Assembly: GCF_011290685.1 (NCBI RefSeq)
Contig: NZ_JAANYN010000003.1
Coordinates: 1-64,000, forward strand
Origin: Cyclobacterium plantarum
GTDB lineage: Bacteria > Bacteroidota > Bacteroidia > Cytophagales > Cyclobacteriaceae
Direction: 5' to 3'
DNA: 64,000 nt
Positions 42,269 to 52,044 of this stretch are shown in pieces. A model generated the notes under the pieces. The model did no database searches. It was not told the origin of the DNA and saw nothing but the letters and a program-made list of their open reading frames with translations. The position numbers were made by a program, and so were the translations under genes. Positions within the stretch are counted from its first letter, which is position 1; each line of letters begins with the position of its first letter.

Positions 42269-43360
42269 ATGAAAAAATGGATATTTGTGCTGATGGCCAG
42301 CCTGTTAAGCCTGCATCATTCAATGGGACAGGACCCTGTAAAGATTGCAGTTGTCGGTCTTACCCACTCCCATGTTAATTGGATCCTGGGCAGGGAGGAT
42401 AAAGGAGATATTGAAATTGTCGGAATCGTGGAGCCCAATACTGATCTGGCCGAGAGGTATTTGTCCCGCCATGACATAAGCATGGATTTGGTTTACAAGG
42501 ATATGGAAAGCCTTTTTGAAAAGGTAAGGCCGGAAGCGGTAACTGCATTTGGTTCCATTTATGAACATTTGGAAGTCGTTCAGGCCTGTGCTCCGCTCGG
42601 GATACATGTGATGGTAGAGAAGCCTTTGGCGGTAAGTATGGAGCATGCAAAGAAAATGGAAGCCCTGGCCAGAGAGCACAATATTCATTTGCTTACCAAT
42701 TATGAAACCACCTGGTATGCCAGCAACCATGAAGTTAAAGAGCGGGTGAAGGATAATTCAGCCATCGGACCATTGCGAAGAGTAGTGATCAATGATGGCC
42801 ATGAAGGGCCGAAGGAAATTGGTGTGAATCAGGAGTTTTTGGATTGGCTCACAGATCCTGTTTTAAATGGCGGAGGCGCGGTGATAGACTTTGGCTGCTA
42901 TGGTGCCAACCTGATGACCTGGCTGATGGACGGGCAAAAACCGGTTGCGGTAACTGCTGAACTCAAGCAAATCAAGCCCCATATTTATCCTAAAGTGGAT
43001 GATGAAGCCACCATTTTATTGGACTACCCTACAACCCAGGGGGTCATTCAGGCTTCCTGGAATTGGCCTTTTAGCAGGAAGGACATGGAAGTATATGGTA
43101 GCACTGGCTATTTAATTGCCAAAAACAATACCCGATTGATCAGCAGGGGAACAGGTGAAAATCAGGAGAAAACAGAAATGTTATCCCAAAGGCCTTATCC
43201 TTATGATGATCCGTTTTCTTATTTGGCGGCAGTGGTCAGAGGCAAAGTAAAAGTCGGTGCCAGAGACCTTTCCTCCCTGGAAAACAACATGATAGTAGTG
43301 GAAATCCTGGATGCGGCAAAGGAAAGTGCGAAAAAAGGGGAGCGGGTATATTTGAAATAA
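42269..43360 (+). CDS. Exported Gfo/Idh/MocA-family oxidoreductase
   Basis: A 363-residue protein with a signal peptide (WIFVLMASLLSLHHSMG) and the two-domain Gfo/Idh/MocA architecture. The cofactor segment reads VAVVGLTHSHVNWIL-like (VVGLTHSHVNW) rather than GxGxxG, and DIEIVGIVEPNTDLAERY follows as the NAD-binding acidic region. VMVEKPLAVSMEHAK carries the conserved EKP lysine. GGGAVIDFGCYG is the family central motif. These proteins act on sugars or cyclitols; periplasmic members exist in this phylum. The partner upstream is a small barrel-like protein. Confidence 0.85.
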   Translation: MKKWIFVLMASLLSLHHSMGQDPVKIAVVGLTHSHVNWILGREDKGDIEIVGIVEPNTDLAERYLSRHDISMDLVYKDMESLFEKVRPEAVTAFGSIYEHLEVVQACAPLGIHVMVEKPLAVSMEHAKKMEALAREHNIHLLTNYETTWYASNHEVKERVKDNSAIGPLRRVVINDGHEGPKEIGVNQEFLDWLTDPVLNGGGAVIDFGCYGANLMTWLMDGQKPVAVTAELKQIKPHIYPKVDDEATILLDYPTTQGVIQASWNWPFSRKDMEVYGSTGYLIAKNNTRLISRGTGENQEKTEMLSQRPYPYDDPFSYLAAVVRGKVKVGARDLSSLENNMIVVEILDAAKESAKKGERVYLK

Positions 43361-43362
43361 AC

Positions 43363-44124
43363 TTAGGGTTTACCAGTTATTTTATCTAAAAAATACCTCA
43401 GTCGGTAAGCATTTATCGCCATTTGCCCCAGCTGTTGACTCAATTTATAGTTGGCAATGGCACCTACCCCTGCTCCAATGATCGGAATCAGCTGGGCGAG
43501 TTTGGCCAGGTCCATGTAGTCCCTGTATTCCAGTTGGAAATTTCTCCAATCAAAATCATTCAGGTTATCCGGCAGAGCTTGGGCATGGTCTGTCCAGTTT
43601 TCCAGATCTGCAATGGTTTCATTCCTGGTTTTCTGGCTGGAAAAGGTTAATTTGAAAATATACAGGATAAACACCCGCTCCTTGTAATCTCGTACATTGT
43701 GACCATAAGCGGCTGCAATTTCAAAGAGCATTTTCATTTTGATGGCCAGAAAAGCGGGTAAATCCACAAAACCCAGCAATATACCTCCGGCACCGGTTAA
43801 GGCTCCTTCTACAGAAGCTGTTTTGGTATATAGCTTTATACTTTTCCGGGCTTTGTATTCCCTAAGGCTTAATCGATCGATGGGATAGGCCTTGGGGCCT
43901 ATGTATTCATTTCCGCTCAAGACCCCTTTGACCATTTTCTCTATGGCGTAGGTGATGGCTTTATGGATTTTTTCAGGTATCAGGTTATTGATAGACCTTT
44001 GTGTTCCTTTGGTCATCCGGTTTAGTAAGGAGGGTTTTTTTTTGGTCTTTTGTAACCAGGTCATCAGGTCCCGGTAGGCCAGGTTTTCATATAGTTTTTC
44101 GGGATTGGATTCGGTTGTTGACAT
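43363..44124 (-). CDS. EcsC-family protein
   Basis: A 253-residue membrane-associated protein of the EcsC family: VEGALTGAGGILLGFVDLPAFLAIKMKMLFEIAAAYGHNV is a typical hydrophobic stretch, followed by a helical C-terminal half with LAQLIPIIGAGVGAIANYKL, a second glycine-rich hydrophobic patch. EcsC is named from the Bacillus ecs locus, but family roles are unclear. It faces the oxidoreductase gene across a two-base convergent gap. Confidence 0.85.
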   Translation of the reverse strand: MSTTESNPEKLYENLAYRDLMTWLQKTKKKPSLLNRMTKGTQRSINNLIPEKIHKAITYAIEKMVKGVLSGNEYIGPKAYPIDRLSLREYKARKSIKLYTKTASVEGALTGAGGILLGFVDLPAFLAIKMKMLFEIAAAYGHNVRDYKERVFILYIFKLTFSSQKTRNETIADLENWTDHAQALPDNLNDFDWRNFQLEYRDYMDLAKLAQLIPIIGAGVGAIANYKLSQQLGQMAINAYRLRYFLDKITGKP

Positions 44125-44183
44125 GGATCGCCGTGGTAGTTTGGTTTTATTGTTTCATAAAGTACCGCAATTCTATACATTCA

Positions 44184-44699
44184 TTAGGGCTTTTTGAATG
44201 TTTTTGATTGTCCCTTTGGGATGCTCAGGCTTTTCCAGGGGCCTGTGGCCAGCATTTTCCCCAAATAGATCAATTGTCCTATATGGGAGGCATAATGGGC
44301 AAGTTGCCTGTTGATGGCATCAACAACGGTATGGGCCTCATTTCTTATAAAAACCTTTTTTTCAAAATCGGATTCGGTAAGGGATTCCAGCGCATCAAAA
44401 AGCACCTTCCATCCCTTTTCCCATACCTGCATCATCTCTTCCTTGTTTTTGATGTCATTTTCGAACTCACCATCGCGTTCCCGCCAGGGTTTTTCTCCAT
44501 CTGTTGTCAAAAAATCAGTCCAGCGAGAATGCATGTTTCCCGAAAGGTGCTTGACGATGGTTGCCATGCTGTTACTGTCTTCGTTATATTGCCAAAAAAG
44601 CTTTTCTTCGGAGACTTGTTCCATGGCCTTTTCACCCAGGTTTTTATACGAATGCAAAAGGTCGAGGCTACTTTTCAAATAGTTGGAAGTGTGGTTCAT
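44184..44699 (-). CDS. DinB-family protein (DUF1572 type)
   Basis: A 171-residue protein with the four-helix DinB/YfiT-like pattern. ATIVKHLSGNMHSRWTDF supplies the first His, and INRQLAHYASHIGQLIYLGK the later two metal-binding histidines (HxxxH arrangement). DinB-type proteins are thiol- or metal-dependent enzymes or damage-linked proteins; the specific reaction here is unknown. The name dinB should not be read as DNA polymerase IV. Confidence 0.85.
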   Translation of the reverse strand: MNHTSNYLKSSLDLLHSYKNLGEKAMEQVSEEKLFWQYNEDSNSMATIVKHLSGNMHSRWTDFLTTDGEKPWRERDGEFENDIKNKEEMMQVWEKGWKVLFDALESLTESDFEKKVFIRNEAHTVVDAINRQLAHYASHIGQLIYLGKMLATGPWKSLSIPKGQSKTFKKP

Positions 44700-44768
44700 G
44701 ATTGATTAGGGTAAATCAGGTAGGGAAAATTTTAACAACACTTCAATTTACCTTTATAATTGAAAAAA

Positions 44769-44797
44769 AAAAAAGCAACCTGAACGGCTGCCTTTTT
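44769..44797. terminator. Terminator after metK, likely bidirectional
   Basis: AAAAAAGCAACC and GGCTGCCTTTTT can pair along almost their full length (with G-U pairs) around TGAAC. Read on the minus strand it follows metK and ends in a run of 12 or more T. Near-symmetrical arms mean it could also act on plus-strand transcription. Confidence 0.65.
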
Positions 44798-44817
44798 ATT
44801 ATTGGTTAATCTTTTGT

Positions 44818-46071
44818 TTAAAGGCCAAATTCCTTTTTAATGATGTCTACATGGTCTAGTTTTTCCCATGTAAAGAGTTCCACATCCAATGTAATGGAGG
44901 CCTTGTCGGGTGAGAAAAATGTTTTGGAAACCACTTCGCTCTCCCGGCCCATGTGCCCATAAGCAGCTGTTTCCTCATAAATAGGATTCCTGAGCCTCAG
45001 GCGGTTTTCAATGGCAAAAGGGCGCATATCAAACAATTTTTCTATTTTTCCGGCAATTTCTCCATCGGATAAATTCACCTTGGAGGTGCCATAGGTATGC
45101 ACGTAAAGTCCCATGGGTTTGGCCACACCAATGGCATAAGACACCTGGACCAAAACTTCATCTGCTATTCCTGCAGCCACCATGTTTTTGGCAATATGCC
45201 GGGTAGCATAGGCTGCTGAGCGATCCACTTTGGAAGGATCTTTACCTGAAAAGGCTCCTCCACCATGCGCTCCTTTGCCACCATAGGTGTCTACTATAAT
45301 TTTTCTTCCCGTAAGACCGGTATCACCATGAGGCCCACCAATGACAAATTTACCTGTTGGGTTGATATGGTAGGTGATTTCCTCGGTGAACAGCTTTTGA
45401 ATGGAAGGGGGCAATTGGGCCTTAACCCTGGGAATAAGGATCTCAATGATATCTTTTTTAATCTTTTCCAGCATCTGACTTTCGGCTGCGAAATCATCGT
45501 GCTGGGTGGAAACCACGATGGTATTGATTTTTTCTGGAACATTGGTATCGCTGTACTGAATCGTCACCTGTGCCTTGGAGTCCGGTCTGAGGTATTTGAT
45601 TTGGTCATTTTCCCTGCGCAGGACAGCCAATTCTTTTAAAAGCTTGTGTGACAGGTCCAATCCGAGTGGAATAAAACTCTCCGTCTCATTAATGGCATAG
45701 CCAAACATCATGCCCTGATCCCCGGCTCCCTGCTCTTCAGGATCACTTCGATCCACCCCCTGATTGATGTCTGGCGACTGTTCGTGAATGGCAGACAAAA
45801 CTCCACAGGAACTGCCATCAAACATGTATTCACTTTTGGTATAGCCAATCCTGTTGATAACATCCCTTGCAATTTTTTGTACATCCAGATAGGTATTAGA
45901 CTTGACCTCACCGGCCAGTATTACCTGACCTGTGGTAACCAAAGTTTCGCATGCCACTTTGGAATTGGGGTCAAAAGCCAAAAAATGGTCTATGATAGCA
46001 TCTGATATCTGATCTGAAATTTTATCGGGGTGCCCTTCGGAAACCGATTCCGAAGTAAATAAATAAGACAT
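44818..46071 (-). CDS. metK: S-adenosylmethionine synthetase
   Basis: Makes S-adenosylmethionine from methionine and ATP. The 417-residue length is slightly longer than the usual ~385. Motifs: [16 protein letters not shown], the ATP/P-loop-like [24 protein letters not shown], and [26 protein letters not shown] matches the methionine/metal-binding region. No riboswitch-like leader is visible upstream. A strong terminator follows. Neighbouring genes are unrelated, so it is probably a single-gene unit. Confidence 0.97.
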   Translation of the reverse strand: MSYLFTSESVSEGHPDKISDQISDAIIDHFLAFDPNSKVACETLVTTGQVILAGEVKSNTYLDVQKIARDVINRIGYTKSEYMFDGSSCGVLSAIHEQSPDINQGVDRSDPEEQGAGDQGMMFGYAINETESFIPLGLDLSHKLLKELAVLRRENDQIKYLRPDSKAQVTIQYSDTNVPEKINTIVVSTQHDDFAAESQMLEKIKKDIIEILIPRVKAQLPPSIQKLFTEEITYHINPTGKFVIGGPHGDTGLTGRKIIVDTYGGKGAHGGGAFSGKDPSKVDRSAAYATRHIAKNMVAAGIADEVLVQVSYAIGVAKPMGLYVHTYGTSKVNLSDGEIAGKIEKLFDMRPFAIENRLRLRNPIYEETAAYGHMGRESEVVSKTFFSPDKASITLDVELFTWEKLDHVDIIKKEFGL

Positions 46072-46150
46072 ACAAAGCGTTTTTAAAATTAAGCCGTAAA
46101 GCTACATCTAATGGCTAAAATTAAAAATTATTTTTTTACTTACCGCTGAC

Positions 46151-46825
46151 TTAGTAGCTATATCGTCGATTAAAAATCAGGGGAGCGTAAAAGGAAAGCC
46201 CAAAAGACAGGTACATCATTCCTCCGAAAAACTGTACCCACTGAAATACATGGCCCATGCCATAGGTGCCCAGATTGGGGAAATAATAGGTGAGAATGAA
46301 AAATATATAACTTTCCCCAAATGAAAACAATACCAAAGTAGCCATCCAAAAATAAGGAAGGGAAAGCAAATTGGTGTCTTTGAATTTACTTTGAACCAAA
46401 ATATCCTTGAAAAAAATAAGGCTATAGAACAGTACCAAACCATGCCCAATCAGGTAAGTGTAGGACTGGATATTGGTGAAAATGGATTGAAAATAAAGGC
46501 TGATAACCAGCCCAAGCAGTAAAAATACCGCAATGGTGGGCAGTACTTTTTTTTGCAGGTGACAACTGTATGGCAATTGGCTGTAAAGAAGGAGCATTAC
46601 TGCAGGCCTGAGATAAACATATAAAATATTGTAAAGCAGGCAGTTTTCCTTTCCTGAAGCCAATGTATAGTTCCAGATGGCTTCAGAGAGCAATCCGGTT
46701 ATTAATATTAACAATACAAGGGGATTGATTCTTTTATATTCTTTTTGACCAGATCCTATGATGAGGTAAATTCCAGAAAACAGAATCCCCAAAAGTAAGG
46801 CTATGAAATAAAAAGACAATTGCAT
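46151..46825 (-). CDS. Seven-helix inner-membrane protein of unknown function
   Basis: A 224-residue protein made almost entirely of hydrophobic helices (about seven): FYFIALLLGILFSGIYLIIG, NPLVLLILITGLLSEAIW, YLRPAVMLLLYSQ, PTIAVFLLLGLVISLYFQ, YLIGHGLVLFYSLIFFK, YFWMATLVLFSFGE, and HVFQWVQFFGGMMYLSFGL. No signature motif is recognised. The layout resembles stand-alone 7TM membrane domains seen upstream of signalling genes in Bacteroidota, but no signalling domain is attached. A hairpin (AATACCC/GGGTATT, 46875-46894) lies upstream, after the secDF terminator. Confidence 0.65.
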   Translation of the reverse strand: MQLSFYFIALLLGILFSGIYLIIGSGQKEYKRINPLVLLILITGLLSEAIWNYTLASGKENCLLYNILYVYLRPAVMLLLYSQLPYSCHLQKKVLPTIAVFLLLGLVISLYFQSIFTNIQSYTYLIGHGLVLFYSLIFFKDILVQSKFKDTNLLSLPYFWMATLVLFSFGESYIFFILTYYFPNLGTYGMGHVFQWVQFFGGMMYLSFGLSFYAPLIFNRRYSY

Positions 46826-46911
46826 CGATAGATTTTAAATTTGATGCAAGTTAAATCAGAGAGCTAAGTCAGGCAATACCCCGTTCAGGGTATTTATTTT
46901 GCATTTAAAAC

Positions 46912-46950
46912 AAAATAAAAGCCAGTCCCCAGGGAACTGACTTTTATTTT
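46912..46950 (-). terminator. Strong hairpin terminator of secDF
   Basis: AAAATAAAAG and CTTTTATTTT, with CAGT/ACTG inside, form a nearly continuous stem of about 15 base pairs around a CCC/GGG-rich loop. It is 19 bases after the secDF stop codon (minus strand) and is symmetrical enough to work in both directions. Confidence 0.7.
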
Positions 46951-46968
46951 CAGATAAATTGTGATGGA

Positions 46969-49947
46969 TCAGGCTACTTTTTTCTTTGGTGCCGGTGTCG
47001 GGGTATCCGGGTCTTTGGTCAATTCCCGCTTCATCAGATCGACTACTACCGGAGTAGCGATGTAAATGGAAGAATAAGTACCAACCAAAACTCCGATCAA
47101 TAAGGCGAAGGAAAATCCTCTCAACACCTCACCGCCAAAAATTAACAAGACCAATACCACTATAAGGGTGGTGGCAGAAGTAATCAAGGTCCTGCCCATG
47201 GTTTGGTTAATGGCATCATTGAACATTTTTACCAGCTTGCCGGTACCCCGGTTTTCAATGTTTTCCCTGATCCGGTCAAATACAATCACCGTATCGTTGA
47301 TGGAATAACCGATTACCGTCAGCATGGCAGCTATAAATACCTGGTCGATTTCAAATGTGGCTCCAAAGGCACTTGCAATGGCAAAAGCTGCCACCACAAA
47401 CAAGGAATCGTGTATCAAAGCCACGATGGACGCCAAAGAAAATTGCCATTTTCTAAACCTCAGCAGTATGTAGAGGAATATGGCTACCAATGAAAAAAAC
47501 ATGGCCTCCAGGGAAGAGTTTTTGATATCATCAGCAACCGTGGCACCCACTTTATTGGAACCGGTGATGGCAAAAGCCCCATCAGACATTTGCGTGGCAT
47601 CCTCAATAAAGTTGAAACCGGTCACACTGGCAATACCCTCTTTAATTTTGTTTTCCACCTCCCTGTTGGCTTCCTCGTTGTCTTCATTGACAAGATAAGA
47701 GGTGGTTACCTTTAGAATATTGTTTGCCCCATAGGTTTTCACTTCCACAGATCCGGCAAATTCATTGTCCAGACCCACTTTTAGTTCAGAAGCAGGCACA
47801 GGTTCATTAAATTCCACGATGTAGTATCTTCCACCCGTAAAGTCCACTCCAAATTTTAAACCGGAAGTGAGCGCCAGTATCATACCTATGATAATTATGG
47901 AAGTTGAAATCAGGTAAGCTATTTTTCTTTTGCCCAGGAAATCTATATTGAGGTTGGACAATAAGTTCCTGGTGAAGGGGGTGGCAAAAGCGATGGTACT
48001 CTTTTCTCCTTTTTTGCTCATCCAGTACACAATTACCCGGGTAATAAATACAGCGGAGAAAAAGGAAGATGCAATACCGATCATTAACACAATCGCAAAA
48101 CCTTTGACAGGTCCCTGACCTAGAGAGTACAATATAGCACCGGTAAGAAAAGTAGTGACATTGGAGTCAAGAATGGCACTAAATGCCTTATCATAACCAC
48201 TGCTAATCGCCTGCAATATGCCTGCCCCGTTTCTCAATTCCTCCTTGATTCTTTCAAAAATCAGTACATTGGCATCAATGGACATACCGATGGTCAGTAC
48301 AATACCTGCTATGCCTGGAAGCGTAAGTGCGGCACCCAATTGAGCCAGAATACCCAGTATAAAGAAGATGTTGAAGAGCAAGGCAGCAATGGCCACCAAA
48401 CCGCCCTTGGAATAGTAGGCTACCATAAACAACACTACCAGGACCAAACCCGCAATCATGGAATTGATACCTTGATTTCTTGCCTCCACGCCCAGCGTGG
48501 GCCCGACTATCGCTTCTTCAACTATGTTGGTAGGCGCTGGTAGTGTACCGGATTTAAGAATATTTGCCAGATCCTTGGCTTCTTCCATGGTAAAATTACC
48601 CGTGATTTCCGATTGGCCTGAAGGAATTTCACCCTGTACCGTAGGAGCAGTATACACGTAATTGTCCAGGACCACCGCGATTCTGTTGCCTATGTTTTCT
48701 GCAGTCAGTCGTCGCCAGTTTCTGGCTCCTTCAGCATTCATTTGCATGCTAACGGCAGGCCTGGAAGTTTGATCCAGGGATTGCCTTGCATCTGTAATCA
48801 CATCGCCTTCCAAAGGTGCCTGATCTGTTCCTCTCGGTGCTTTGATGGCATGCAATTCCAATAACTCCATTTCATCCTGGACCTGAGGTTTAACCGACCA
48901 CATGAAGCGAATGTCTCTAGGCAACAAGGCCTGCACATCCTCCCTATTGAAAACACGATTGATAGTCATGGTGTCCCTCACTTCGTAAACAAGGCCATAA
49001 TTGGCTTTCAATAGAGAAAAGAGAGGAGAAACATTGGTTCCCAAAGAGTCAGTTTCGGAGCCGCCTTCAGCCAGTTGCCTGGCCAGATCACTTTCCAAAT
49101 CGGTGGTATCTGCCAGGGCATCAGTATCTGCATCGGTTGTATTTGTCTTTTGGCTCGCCGCCTCTTCCACCAAAAATGTATTGACTTGCTGTAAGGCATC
49201 GCCATATTGGTCTATTTCAGCTACTTCCCAAAATTGAAGTTTTGCCACTCCCTGTAACAGACTTCTTACCCGCTCTGCATTGTCTACACCAGGAAGTTCG
49301 ATTTGAATCCTTCCGGTATTTTGGATCCGCTGAATATTGGGTTGCGAGGTACCAAAGCGGTCAATCCGCGTTCTTAGAATATTGAAAGAGCGGTCAATGG
49401 CATTTTCCACTTCATCATCGATGATATTGAGGATATCCGTATCAGAAGATTCCAATGAGATTCGGCCCCTGTTTGCCGCAGTGGCAAAAATGGTGTTCAG
49501 CTGCCGGTCACCGGCCAGTTCTTGCCATGCTTGATAAAAGAGATTGACAAACAGGTCATTTTCGGTTTTTGCCCGCTCTCTTGCCATTTCTACTGCCTGG
49601 TTAAACTCCGGGTCCTTACTTCCTCCGGCAAGGCCTTTTACAATCTCTACAGGAGACACCTCCAGGGTCACATGCATGCCTCCCTGTAAATCCAAGCCCA
49701 GCCCCAGCTCTGTGTTTTTTACTTCCTGATAGGTAAATGGAATGCCCAGAAAATTATACACGGGCTCTCTCCATACAGAGTCCAGATATGTTTGCCTTTT
49801 GTCAAAGTCTATATTGCCCGATTCGTCGGTTGCATAAGTAGTGGCTTTTTCCTGAACACTGTTGGATACCAGGGTAAAGGATAGATAGTACAGGCATAAT
49901 CCCGTAATGACCACCGTTAAAAAAACGATAATACCTTTGTTTTTCAT
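46969..49947 (-). CDS. secDF: Fused protein-export membrane protein SecDF
   Basis: A 992-residue fusion of SecD and SecF, as found across Bacteroidota. It uses the proton gradient to pull translocating chains after SecA. SecD part: a signal/anchor helix, GLGLDLQGGMHVTLEV, a large periplasmic domain, GRIQIELPGVDNAERV, and six membrane helices (GIAGIVLTIGMSIDANVLIFERIKEE). SecF part: KFGVDFTGGRYYIVEF, then helices with IGYSINDTVIVFDRIREN. The total length is as expected for the fusion. It is downstream of a small exported protein and udk in the same direction. A strong terminator follows. Confidence 0.96.
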   Translation of the reverse strand: MKNKGIIVFLTVVITGLCLYYLSFTLVSNSVQEKATTYATDESGNIDFDKRQTYLDSVWREPVYNFLGIPFTYQEVKNTELGLGLDLQGGMHVTLEVSPVEIVKGLAGGSKDPEFNQAVEMARERAKTENDLFVNLFYQAWQELAGDRQLNTIFATAANRGRISLESSDTDILNIIDDEVENAIDRSFNILRTRIDRFGTSQPNIQRIQNTGRIQIELPGVDNAERVRSLLQGVAKLQFWEVAEIDQYGDALQQVNTFLVEEAASQKTNTTDADTDALADTTDLESDLARQLAEGGSETDSLGTNVSPLFSLLKANYGLVYEVRDTMTINRVFNREDVQALLPRDIRFMWSVKPQVQDEMELLELHAIKAPRGTDQAPLEGDVITDARQSLDQTSRPAVSMQMNAEGARNWRRLTAENIGNRIAVVLDNYVYTAPTVQGEIPSGQSEITGNFTMEEAKDLANILKSGTLPAPTNIVEEAIVGPTLGVEARNQGINSMIAGLVLVVLFMVAYYSKGGLVAIAALLFNIFFILGILAQLGAALTLPGIAGIVLTIGMSIDANVLIFERIKEELRNGAGILQAISSGYDKAFSAILDSNVTTFLTGAILYSLGQGPVKGFAIVLMIGIASSFFSAVFITRVIVYWMSKKGEKSTIAFATPFTRNLLSNLNIDFLGKRKIAYLISTSIIIIGMILALTSGLKFGVDFTGGRYYIVEFNEPVPASELKVGLDNEFAGSVEVKTYGANNILKVTTSYLVNEDNEEANREVENKIKEGIASVTGFNFIEDATQMSDGAFAITGSNKVGATVADDIKNSSLEAMFFSLVAIFLYILLRFRKWQFSLASIVALIHDSLFVVAAFAIASAFGATFEIDQVFIAAMLTVIGYSINDTVIVFDRIRENIENRGTGKLVKMFNDAINQTMGRTLITSATTLIVVLVLLIFGGEVLRGFSFALLIGVLVGTYSSIYIATPVVVDLMKRELTKDPDTPTPAPKKKVA

Positions 49948-50040
49948 GGTTATTGATTAATTATTTGTTAACTAAGGAAAGATCTACGTACCCTTGGCTA
50001 ATCCGCAGGATGTAGAAATAATGGAAAGAAAAAGATTTGC

Positions 50041-50421
50041 TTAGGGAGCATTAACCGAAATGATCTGCTCAAAAAGTATTTCAAATAAATGATTGTAAGA
50101 TGGTTCTACGTCCAGGTAAAAATTTACTTTGGGGCTTTCAGCTCCGGCAATCTCATAAATAAAGTGGTAGGCATGGTCAAAAACAACCAAAACAAAGGGT
50201 ACCACTGCATCAATGGCCGTATGGATGAAAGTTTGGTCCCCACTCTGAGAAGGCTCCTCTTCCTGAGCCCCATTCAGATCTAGTTGTATGTCAACACCGG
50301 AGGAATTTACATCAATATCTACCGCAAATTGAGAGGAAGAAACAAAGACACAAAAGAGCATGACCACTAGCAGTGTCAGCCTTTCACGTATCAACTTATT
50401 ATGTTTCCAGTCATTTACCAT
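50041..50421 (-). CDS. Small exported acidic protein
   Basis: A 126-residue protein with a signal segment (LTLLVVMLFCVFVSSSQ) and a mature part rich in acidic residues: VDIDVNSSGVDIQLDLNGAQEEEPS, then a helical VVPFVLVVFDHAYHFIYEIA and PKVNFYLDVEPSYNHLFEIL. The start used is the ATG at 50421; an earlier frame begins with TTG at 50430. No family is recognised. It sits between udk and secDF on the same strand, so an export or envelope role is possible but unproven. Confidence 0.55.
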   Translation of the reverse strand: MVNDWKHNKLIRERLTLLVVMLFCVFVSSSQFAVDIDVNSSGVDIQLDLNGAQEEEPSQSGDQTFIHTAIDAVVPFVLVVFDHAYHFIYEIAGAESPKVNFYLDVEPSYNHLFEILFEQIISVNAP

Positions 50422-50581
50422 GGGCCGCAAATATAAAAAAGAATTTTCAAAAAAGTGGTGTTATAGTAAATAAATTAAATGAACAAAACTATTGCTAATC
50501 AGTATTTTAGCAGAGAATGGACCTGAGTAAAACCACAAATAACCTGTTTTACCAGAAAAAGTTCCTGTCTTCTTAACCTGC

Positions 50582-51199
50582 CTACTTTATTTTTTCCCTT
50601 AAAAATATTTTAATTACCTCCAGTGCCCTTTCAAAACCATGGTTATTGGGGACGATCAGGTCAGCGTCATGTTTAAAGGGAGCAATGTACTTTTCGTAGG
50701 TAGGCATTACATGCCGCTCATACCGGTACAAAACATCATCCAGGTCATATCCCCGCTCCACTTTATCCCGGACGATCCTTCTCTTCAGTTTGATATGGTC
50801 TTTGGCATCAATATAAACCTTGAGATCCAGGAGGTTGGCAAGTTCCGGATAGTACAGTACAAAAATGCCCTCCACCACCACCACAGGTGCCGGGTTAAAG
50901 TTCAGTATTCTCGGTTTCTTATTGGGGTTATTAAAGGTATATTCCTGCCGGGTAATACTTTTTCCGCCCTGAATATCCCGGATATCTGAAGCATACTGTT
51001 CGAAATCAATGGAATGGGGGGTGTCAAAATTATGGATGCCCCTTTCATCCAGGGGCTGCAGGTTTCTTGGCTTGTAATAGTTGTCCTGGGAAATCAAACA
51101 GACCTGTTCAGGCTCAAAGGCATGGAGCAATTTATCCAGAAAGTGGGTTTTACCCGAGGCGCTTCCGCCGGTAATGCCTATGATATAAGGTTTATTCAT
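50582..51199 (-). CDS. udk: Uridine kinase
   Basis: A 205-residue pyrimidine salvage enzyme that phosphorylates uridine and cytidine. The P-loop is GITGGSASGKTHF at the N-terminus, followed by SQDNYYKPRNL (DNYYK is a family hallmark), NFDTPHSIDF, VVVEGIFVLYYPEL and a kinase lid with KLKRRIVRDKVERGYDLDDVL. Length and motif order match Udk. It is in a minus-strand run of nucleotide and cofactor genes (rdgB, msrC, ribD). Confidence 0.95.
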   Translation of the reverse strand: MNKPYIIGITGGSASGKTHFLDKLLHAFEPEQVCLISQDNYYKPRNLQPLDERGIHNFDTPHSIDFEQYASDIRDIQGGKSITRQEYTFNNPNKKPRILNFNPAPVVVVEGIFVLYYPELANLLDLKVYIDAKDHIKLKRRIVRDKVERGYDLDDVLYRYERHVMPTYEKYIAPFKHDADLIVPNNHGFERALEVIKIFLREKIK

Positions 51200-51316
51200 C
51201 TGCTTATAAATATTTCATAATGCGCACTTGCTCTTCTGTTGGCAAACATTTTCGCTTTTCCGGGGCCCGGTTTAATCTGTATCAACCGGTAATTTGGATT
51301 CCAATTCCAGCTATGG

Positions 51317-51898
51317 TTAAGCATAATTTTTTGCTAAAAAGGCCGCCAGTTGCCTCACCGCTTTTCCCCTGTGGCTGATGGCATTTTTTTCGGGCATGCT
51401 CAATTCCGCAAAAGTTTTTTCATAACCATCAGGCTGAAATACCGGATCATAACCGAAACCCTTACTGCCGGATCGATGCCGGATGATTTTTCCTGTTGCT
51501 TTTCCCTCAAAGGAATAGGATTTTCCCTGAATAATCAGGGCAATGACCGTTCGAAAAGCCGCTTTTCGGTTTTCTTTTTGCTCCATTTTTTCCAGCAGCA
51601 GGGTAACATTTCTTTCATCGCTCCTGGGCTCACCTGCAAATCTTCCCGAATAAACACCCGGTGCCCCATCCAGGGCTTCCACTTCCAGGCCGGTATCATC
51701 TGCAAAACAGTCTACCCCAAAATGGTCTTTCACATACCGGGCTTTCTGAAAGGCATTGGCCTCAAGCGTATTACCAGTTTCAGGCAATTCTTCTAAGCAC
51801 CCGATATCGGCCAATGAAACAATTTCGAATTGATCACCCAAAGCAGCCCTGATTTCTTCCAGCTTTTTGGGATTATTGGAGGCAAAGCAAATTTTCAT
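51317..51898 (-). CDS. rdgB: Non-canonical purine NTP pyrophosphatase, RdgB/HAM1 family
   Basis: A 193-residue enzyme that removes ITP, dITP and XTP from the nucleotide pool. The opening ICFASNNPKKLEEI, the aspartate-rich FADDTGLEVEALDGAPGVYSGRFAG and the closing KGFGYDPVFQPDGYEKTFAEL with KNAISHRGKAV are the classic Ham1 motifs. It sits between udk and msrC on the same strand. Confidence 0.95.
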   Translation of the reverse strand: MKICFASNNPKKLEEIRAALGDQFEIVSLADIGCLEELPETGNTLEANAFQKARYVKDHFGVDCFADDTGLEVEALDGAPGVYSGRFAGEPRSDERNVTLLLEKMEQKENRKAAFRTVIALIIQGKSYSFEGKATGKIIRHRSGSKGFGYDPVFQPDGYEKTFAELSMPEKNAISHRGKAVRQLAAFLAKNYA

Positions 51899-52044
51899 AG
51901 GGTGAAATTAAAGGAGCTTTTTGAAAATCCCTCCATTGTTTGGTTTTTTTTGTCCGGGCAAAATACCTGGCATGGATTGGTAGGGAAAAGTAAGCAGGGA
52001 ACTTTGCCTTCTTACGTAAGTTTTCCTGGATTGAAAAGCAAAAA

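Noticed and set aside
46072-46150. SAM riboswitch upstream of metK
   Set aside because: The 5' leader is short and AT-rich without the conserved helices of known SAM aptamers.
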